NCBI GenBank assembly: GCA_002401105.1
Contig: NVSD01000039.1
Coordinates: 2,776 to 8,688 of the forward strand
Reading direction: 5' to 3'
DNA length: 5,913 nucleotides
Origin: Flavobacteriaceae bacterium
GTDB lineage: Bacteria; Bacteroidota; Bacteroidia; Flavobacteriales; Flavobacteriaceae
Part shown: piece after piece, positions 1 through 5,913 of the stretch
Position numbering within the stretch: position 1 is the stretch's first letter
Layout: each line of letters opens with the position of its first letter
Position numbers and translations under genes: made by a program
Notes under the pieces: generated by a model
Database searches by the model: none
What the model was told of the DNA's origin: nothing
What the model saw: only the letters and a program-made list of their open reading frames with translations

Positions 1-3000
1 AGGTGATAAACGATTCTTTAGTAGGACAACTCTCTATGAAAGCCAGAATAGACGGTAAAGGTTTTAACCTAGAATCCATAAATACCAATGTTGTAGGGAC
101 CGTTTCTAAACATCAATATAAAGGATATACTTATGGGAATATTTCTATTAATGGTCAGTTTTTAAACAAGCGTTTTAAAGGAGAAATGGAAGTTAATGAC
201 CCTAATATTAAGTTGAATTTTAAAGGTTTGGCGGATTTAGCTTCGGATGTCTACACTTTTGATTTTAAAACACAGGTAGATTACTGTGAAATAAACAAGC
301 TTAACTTATTTAAAAGGGACAGTATTGCAGTATTAAAAGGGGCTATTGATATAAAGCTAAAGGGGAATACAATAGACGATGTTGTGGGGACTGTTAATTT
401 TACAAATAGCTCCTACAATAATCAAAAAGATAATTTTTATTTCAAAGATTTTAATATTGATGCTTCATTTAAAGAGGGAATTAGAACTATCGCCGTAAAC
501 TCCAACGAAATTATAAATGGTCGTGTGCGTGGGAAATTTAAAATTGCACAATTGGGTAAGTTGACGGCAAACTCTATAGGGAATCTATATTCTAATTATA
601 CACCGTTTGAATTGACTCGGGGGCAGTTTTTAGATTTTCGTTTTAAAATACATCATAAAATTGTAGAGGTGTTTTTTCCTGAAATTAATTTGGCTTCTAA
701 CACTATAATACGTGGTGAGATTAATGGAGATGAAAATTTATTTAAATTATCCGTGAAATCCCCTCAAATTAAAGCATACGATATTTTAATAAAAAAGTTA
801 AACCTACAAATTGACACAAAAAATCCGCTTTTTAATACCCATTTGTACGTGGGAGATATCAGCTCTAAGTCCTATCGATTATCCGAATTAAATTTATTGA
901 ATAAAACAAAAAATGACACCTTGTTCTTTAAAACGGAAGTTCTTGGAGGTAAGGAGAAAACGGAATCCTTTAAAATAGACTTTTATCATACCATTGATCC
1001 ATTAAATAATTCTGTGTTTGGTTTAGAGAAATCAATACTCAATATTAAAAAGAACAAATGGACTATAAATGCAAGTTCAAAGGGTAGTAATAGAATTGTT
1101 TATAATAATAGTAAAGAAGAGTTTGTATTTGAAAATTTTTCTTTAGAATCTAGAGGGCAACAAATAAAATTTCATGGTTTCATCAAGGATTCCACAACTA
1201 CAGATGTTTCTTTTGAATTTAAAAATGTAAAACTGAATGAGATTACTCCGCATATTGATAGTATGGAACTCAAAGGACTATTAAATGGTCAAGTGCGTTA
1301 CCTTAAAACTAAATATCAGTTACGGCCTACAGTCGAAATGGAGATTAAGGATTTTGAAATCAATAATAAATTGCAAGGTGATTTAATTATACAAATTGCA
1401 GGAGATAATTCAATAAAAAAGCTCAAAATGTTTGCGTCGTTGGATTTGGATAACTCCAATACTTTAAAAGCTACAGGTAGTTTAGATTTCACCCAGAAGG
1501 AGCCTGTTATAGATAGTAAAGTTGAATTTAATGAGTTTGATATAAGTGCATTTAGTGGACTAGGAGGAGAAGTGTTAACAAATATACGTGGTTTTTTATA
1601 TGGCGAAGCGTTACTGACAGGACCTATTGCAAATTTTGATATGGCAGGGGAATTGTTCTTTGATCAAGCAGGAGTGTATTTTCCTTATATAAATGTAGAT
1701 TATGATTTTGCGGGGACAAGTGTTATAGAGTTAGAAAATCAAACCTTTAAAATTGTAGATGTTTTATTAGAGGATACAAAACATAAATCACAAGGTTTTT
1801 TAACAGGAGAAATCGCTCATAATAAATTTAAAATATGGGATTTAGATTTAGATATTACAACTGAGAATTTATTAATATTAGATACGAAACAAGAAGAGAA
1901 TTCTTTGTTTTTTGGAAAAGGATTTATTGCTGGAACCGCTAAAATTCATGGTCCTACTACAAAATTGGTGATAGATGTAAATGCTAAGACCATGAAAAAA
2001 ACAAATTTTGTAGTGCCTATAAATGATGTAAAAACAATCAGTGATACGGATGTATTTAGATTTGTCAATAAGAACAAAGAGGGCAAAGATGAAAATGAAA
2101 AAACAAGGGCCGAATACCTTGCAGAAAAGCTGAAAGGCTTAAGTATGAATTTTAATATAGAAGTCACCAAGGATGCTATATTTGAAATGGTTTTGGATAA
2201 GAGTACGGGGAGTTATTTAAAAGGTAGCGGGACAGGTTTTTTACAGATAAAAATAGATACCAAAGATAAATTTGAAATGTATGGGGATTATGCCATAGAT
2301 AACGGGAAATATAATTTCAAATATTTAGGAATTACAAAACCATTTGCGGTTAGAAAAGGAGGGACTATAAGTTGGAGTGGAGATCCTTTGGCTGCAAATA
2401 TAAATATTGAAGCCGTATATAGAGTACAGGCAAATCCAAGGACATTTTTAGAAAATATTACAAGTAGTAGAAAAATTCCAGTAGATTTGATTACGCGTTT
2501 TTCAGGAGAGCTATTCGATTCTCAAAAAGAGTTTGATATAGAAATTCCAAATTCTAGTTCTACAGTTTCCTCTGAGTTAGAGTTAAAGCTAAAAAGAAAT
2601 GGAGAAAACGATAGAACAGTGCAGTTTATGTCCTTGTTAATTGCTAATTCTTTTTATAATCAAGACCTTTTGGGTTCTGCCGCAGGAAATGCTGCAGCTG
2701 GGACAAGTGCAGATATCTTGTCTAATTTGTTACAGGATATATTAAATGATAGTAACAGTAAATTTAAGTTAACACCTTCCTATATTGTAGGTGATAAAAA
2801 TAGAGTAGATTCGTACAATACGGATGATCAATTGGGGGTGGCAATGGAATACCAAATAGGGAATAGAGTGGTAATCAATGGAAAAGCATTAATTCCTGTC
2901 GGTACCAAACAAAATTCGGATGTTATTGGAGAGGCAAATGCAGAGTTTTTATTGAACGAAGAAGGAAACATGCGCCTGTCGGTTTTTAATCGTCAAAACG

Positions 3001-3209
3001 AAATCCAATACACAAGTGAAGAAGAAGGCTATACCCAGGGGATAGGATTTAATTATAGCATTGATTTTAATAGTGGTAATGATTTATTATTAAAATTAGG
3101 ATTGAGAAAGAAAATGATAGTGAAGGATTCTTTAAATGGTCTTTCCAAAAAAGATACAATTATAAAAAAACGAAAAATATTTAACTTTATACAAAATAAA
3201 AATGAATAA
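1..3209 (+). CDS. tamB: TamB-like translocation/assembly protein (DUF490 family), C-terminal part, 5' end outside the window
   Basis: About 1068 residues are visible, with codons in phase from base 3. A GTG at base 3 is probably an internal Val, because the frame is open to the left edge and flavobacterial TamB proteins usually run to roughly 1400-1500 residues. The N-terminal inner-membrane anchor is therefore missing. The visible protein is a long series of short alternating polar/hydrophobic strands with Asn/Lys/Gly turns, as expected for the beta-taco groove of AsmA/TamB-type lipid-transfer proteins. The TamB domain occupies roughly the last 500 residues. It includes an LxGPIANFDMAGELFFD stretch (about 540-555), KGGTISWSGDP (785-795), a conserved region around the Ala-rich AAGNAAAGTSADILSN (about 895-910), and closing strands ending near 1033. 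A Lys-rich tail of 35 residues follows. Family role: it spans the periplasm and works with an outer-membrane Omp85 partner (TamA, or TamL in Bacteroidota) in outer-membrane assembly or phospholipid transport. No partner gene is in the window. The family call is firm; the exact function in this phylum is inferred. Confidence 0.9.
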   Translation, partial: VINDSLVGQLSMKARIDGKGFNLESINTNVVGTVSKHQYKGYTYGNISINGQFLNKRFKGEMEVNDPNIKLNFKGLADLASDVYTFDFKTQVDYCEINKLNLFKRDSIAVLKGAIDIKLKGNTIDDVVGTVNFTNSSYNNQKDNFYFKDFNIDASFKEGIRTIAVNSNEIINGRVRGKFKIAQLGKLTANSIGNLYSNYTPFELTRGQFLDFRFKIHHKIVEVFFPEINLASNTIIRGEINGDENLFKLSVKSPQIKAYDILIKKLNLQIDTKNPLFNTHLYVGDISSKSYRLSELNLLNKTKNDTLFFKTEVLGGKEKTESFKIDFYHTIDPLNNSVFGLEKSILNIKKNKWTINASSKGSNRIVYNNSKEEFVFENFSLESRGQQIKFHGFIKDSTTTDVSFEFKNVKLNEITPHIDSMELKGLLNGQVRYLKTKYQLRPTVEMEIKDFEINNKLQGDLIIQIAGDNSIKKLKMFASLDLDNSNTLKATGSLDFTQKEPVIDSKVEFNEFDISAFSGLGGEVLTNIRGFLYGEALLTGPIANFDMAGELFFDQAGVYFPYINVDYDFAGTSVIELENQTFKIVDVLLEDTKHKSQGFLTGEIAHNKFKIWDLDLDITTENLLILDTKQEENSLFFGKGFIAGTAKIHGPTTKLVIDVNAKTMKKTNFVVPINDVKTISDTDVFRFVNKNKEGKDENEKTRAEYLAEKLKGLSMNFNIEVTKDAIFEMVLDKSTGSYLKGSGTGFLQIKIDTKDKFEMYGDYAIDNGKYNFKYLGITKPFAVRKGGTISWSGDPLAANINIEAVYRVQANPRTFLENITSSRKIPVDLITRFSGELFDSQKEFDIEIPNSSSTVSSELELKLKRNGENDRTVQFMSLLIANSFYNQDLLGSAAGNAAAGTSADILSNLLQDILNDSNSKFKLTPSYIVGDKNRVDSYNTDDQLGVAMEYQIGNRVVINGKALIPVGTKQNSDVIGEANAEFLLNEEGNMRLSVFNRQNEIQYTSEEEGYTQGIGFNYSIDFNSGNDLLLKLGLRKKMIVKDSLNGLSKKDTIIKKRKIFNFIQNKNE

Positions 3210-4107
3210 ACCCACCTTAGTTATATTGGCTGCCGGAATTGGAAGTCGTTATGGAGGATTAAAACAATTAGATACATTTACCCCTGAAGGAGATACTATA
3301 TTAGATTTTTCTATTTACGATGCTGTTCAAGCAGGTTTTGGAAAAGTTGTTTTTATTATTAGAAAAAGTATTGAAACAGAATTTACAGCTGTTTTTAATA
3401 AAAAATTAGCTGGGAAAATAGAGGTAGAATATGTGTTTCAGGAATTGGATAATATTCCAGCACGTTTTAAAGATAACAAGAGGGAAAAACCTTGGGGTAC
3501 AGGACATGCTGTTTTAATGGCAAAGGAAGTAGTAAAAGAAAACTTTACGGTAATTAATGCGGATGATTTCTATGGAAAAGAAGCGTTTGAAGTGATGGCA
3601 AAATCATTGATGGCTATGGATCCAAGCTCTGATAATTACAATATGATGGGCTATCAACTTAAGAATACAATCTCAGAAAACGGATTTGTATCTAGAGGCG
3701 AATGTCAGGTAAGTGATAAAGGTTTTTTAACTGGAGTAGTTGAACGTACACATATCGAAAAAATAGAAGGAGATCTTCAATATAAAAACGATGAAGGTGT
3801 TTTTACTGCGATTGCTGATGATACTATTGTTTCTATGAATTTCTGGGGATTTACACCTAATTATTTTAAGGTCTCAGAGACTATGTTCGAGGCGTTTTTA
3901 GAAAAAAATCATCAAGAAATGAAAGCGGAATTCTTTATTCCAATTGTTGTAAATGCAGTAATTGAAAATAAAACAGGATCTGTAGAAGTGTTACAATCCG
4001 CCTCTAAATGGTTCGGAGTTACTTATAAAGAAGATAAGGAAATTGTAACCAAGGCTATTAAGGATTTGAAGGATAATGGAGTGTATCCAACATATTTGTG
4101 GAATTAA
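3202..4107 (+). CDS. Nucleotidyltransferase of the NTP_transferase family, sugar-phosphate type, substrate unknown
   Basis: This is a complete 301-residue cytoplasmic protein with no signal peptide. The N-terminal nucleotide-binding loop LAAGIGSRYGGLKQL (residues 9-23) is the GxGxR signature of GT-A-fold nucleotidyltransferases such as RmlA, GalU and GlmU. PWGTGHAV (97-104) probably contacts the base or sugar phosphate. NADDFYG (119-125) supplies the likely metal-binding Asp121. GFVSRG (161-166), ERTHIEKI (181-188), MNFWGF (212-217) and a C-terminal KWFGVTYKEDK block (269-279) match an uncharacterised group often annotated only as 'nucleotidyltransferase' in Bacteroidota and Firmicutes. The expected reaction is NTP plus sugar 1-phosphate giving NDP-sugar plus pyrophosphate, but neither base nor sugar can be read from the sequence. 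The ATG at 3202 is chosen because the motif begins a few residues later and no other start fits. It overlaps the tamB stop by 8 bases, which suggests translational coupling. There is no Shine-Dalgarno sequence. A GlmU-like acetyltransferase extension is absent. Confidence 0.85.
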   Translation: MNKPTLVILAAGIGSRYGGLKQLDTFTPEGDTILDFSIYDAVQAGFGKVVFIIRKSIETEFTAVFNKKLAGKIEVEYVFQELDNIPARFKDNKREKPWGTGHAVLMAKEVVKENFTVINADDFYGKEAFEVMAKSLMAMDPSSDNYNMMGYQLKNTISENGFVSRGECQVSDKGFLTGVVERTHIEKIEGDLQYKNDEGVFTAIADDTIVSMNFWGFTPNYFKVSETMFEAFLEKNHQEMKAEFFIPIVVNAVIENKTGSVEVLQSASKWFGVTYKEDKEIVTKAIKDLKDNGVYPTYLWN

Positions 4108-4178
4108 GGAACCCCTGAGATAAACTTTTTTTAGAGGTATCAATTCTTTGCTGCCTTTGAATAACCCAAAACTAATAA

Positions 4179-5913
<1,735 letters not shown>

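Noticed and set aside
3..5. GTG as the true start of the TamB gene
   Set aside because: The frame is open to the window edge, there is no signal or membrane anchor after it, and about 400 residues of the usual protein would be missing, so it is probably an internal Val codon.
1946..2170. A 74-codon open frame on the - strand inside tamB
   Set aside because: It lies wholly within a strongly supported TamB reading frame; its hydrophobic Phe/Leu/Ser-rich product is what the complement of Lys/Glu/Asn-rich coding DNA gives, and no family is recognisable.
4111..4138. Possible terminator: ACCCCT and AGAGGT arms flanking a T-run at 4126-4132
   Set aside because: The arms have a mismatch, the loop is 16 bases, and the T-run lies inside the loop instead of after the stem, so it does not fit an intrinsic terminator.
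4144..4159. Possible Bacteroidota promoter -7 box (TGCCTTTG against TAnnTTTG) before pfkA
   Set aside because: One core base differs and no TTTG or TTG box lies at the right distance upstream; it cannot be separated from chance in AT-rich DNA, although an internal promoter in this gap is still possible.

Overview
The window looks like ordinary chromosome of a marine or environmental Flavobacteriaceae-type Bacteroidota. The DNA is AT-rich. Coding regions carry many AAA, ATT and TTA codons, and none of the starts has a clear Shine-Dalgarno sequence; all are preceded by A-rich stretches, as is usual in this phylum. All four genes lie on the + strand and are tightly packed. The first and last are cut by the window edges, so their missing parts cannot be judged. 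Genus or species cannot be fixed from the sequence alone.

Layout: (1) positions 1-3209 hold the C-terminal 1068 residues or so of a TamB-like (DUF490 family) envelope protein. Its N-terminus is off the left edge. (2) 3202-4107 encodes a 301-residue sugar-phosphate-type nucleotidyltransferase whose start overlaps the tamB stop by 8 bases. (3) A 71-base gap, with no convincing promoter or terminator, leads to pfkA at 4179-5165. This is an ATP-type 6-phosphofructokinase with an intact active site. (4) Eight bases later gap begins at 5174 and runs off the right edge. It encodes a type I glyceraldehyde-3-phosphate dehydrogenase with the catalytic Cys149/His176 pair.

The genes probably form one transcription unit, or two read in the same direction with a boundary in the 71-base gap. 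pfkA and gap supply two steps of upper and middle glycolysis. TamB acts in the envelope, moving lipid or assisting outer-membrane protein assembly. The nucleotidyltransferase would activate a sugar phosphate (substrate unknown) for envelope or glycan synthesis, so it could bridge central sugar metabolism and the cell surface, but that link is inference.

I found no mobile element, CRISPR array, RNA gene, long repeat or clear sign of horizontal transfer. There is no convincing evidence of an undescribed system. The points most worth a second look are the unassigned nucleotidyltransferase coupled to tamB, the hybrid S-loop of the GAPDH, and altered effector-site positions in the phosphofructokinase.
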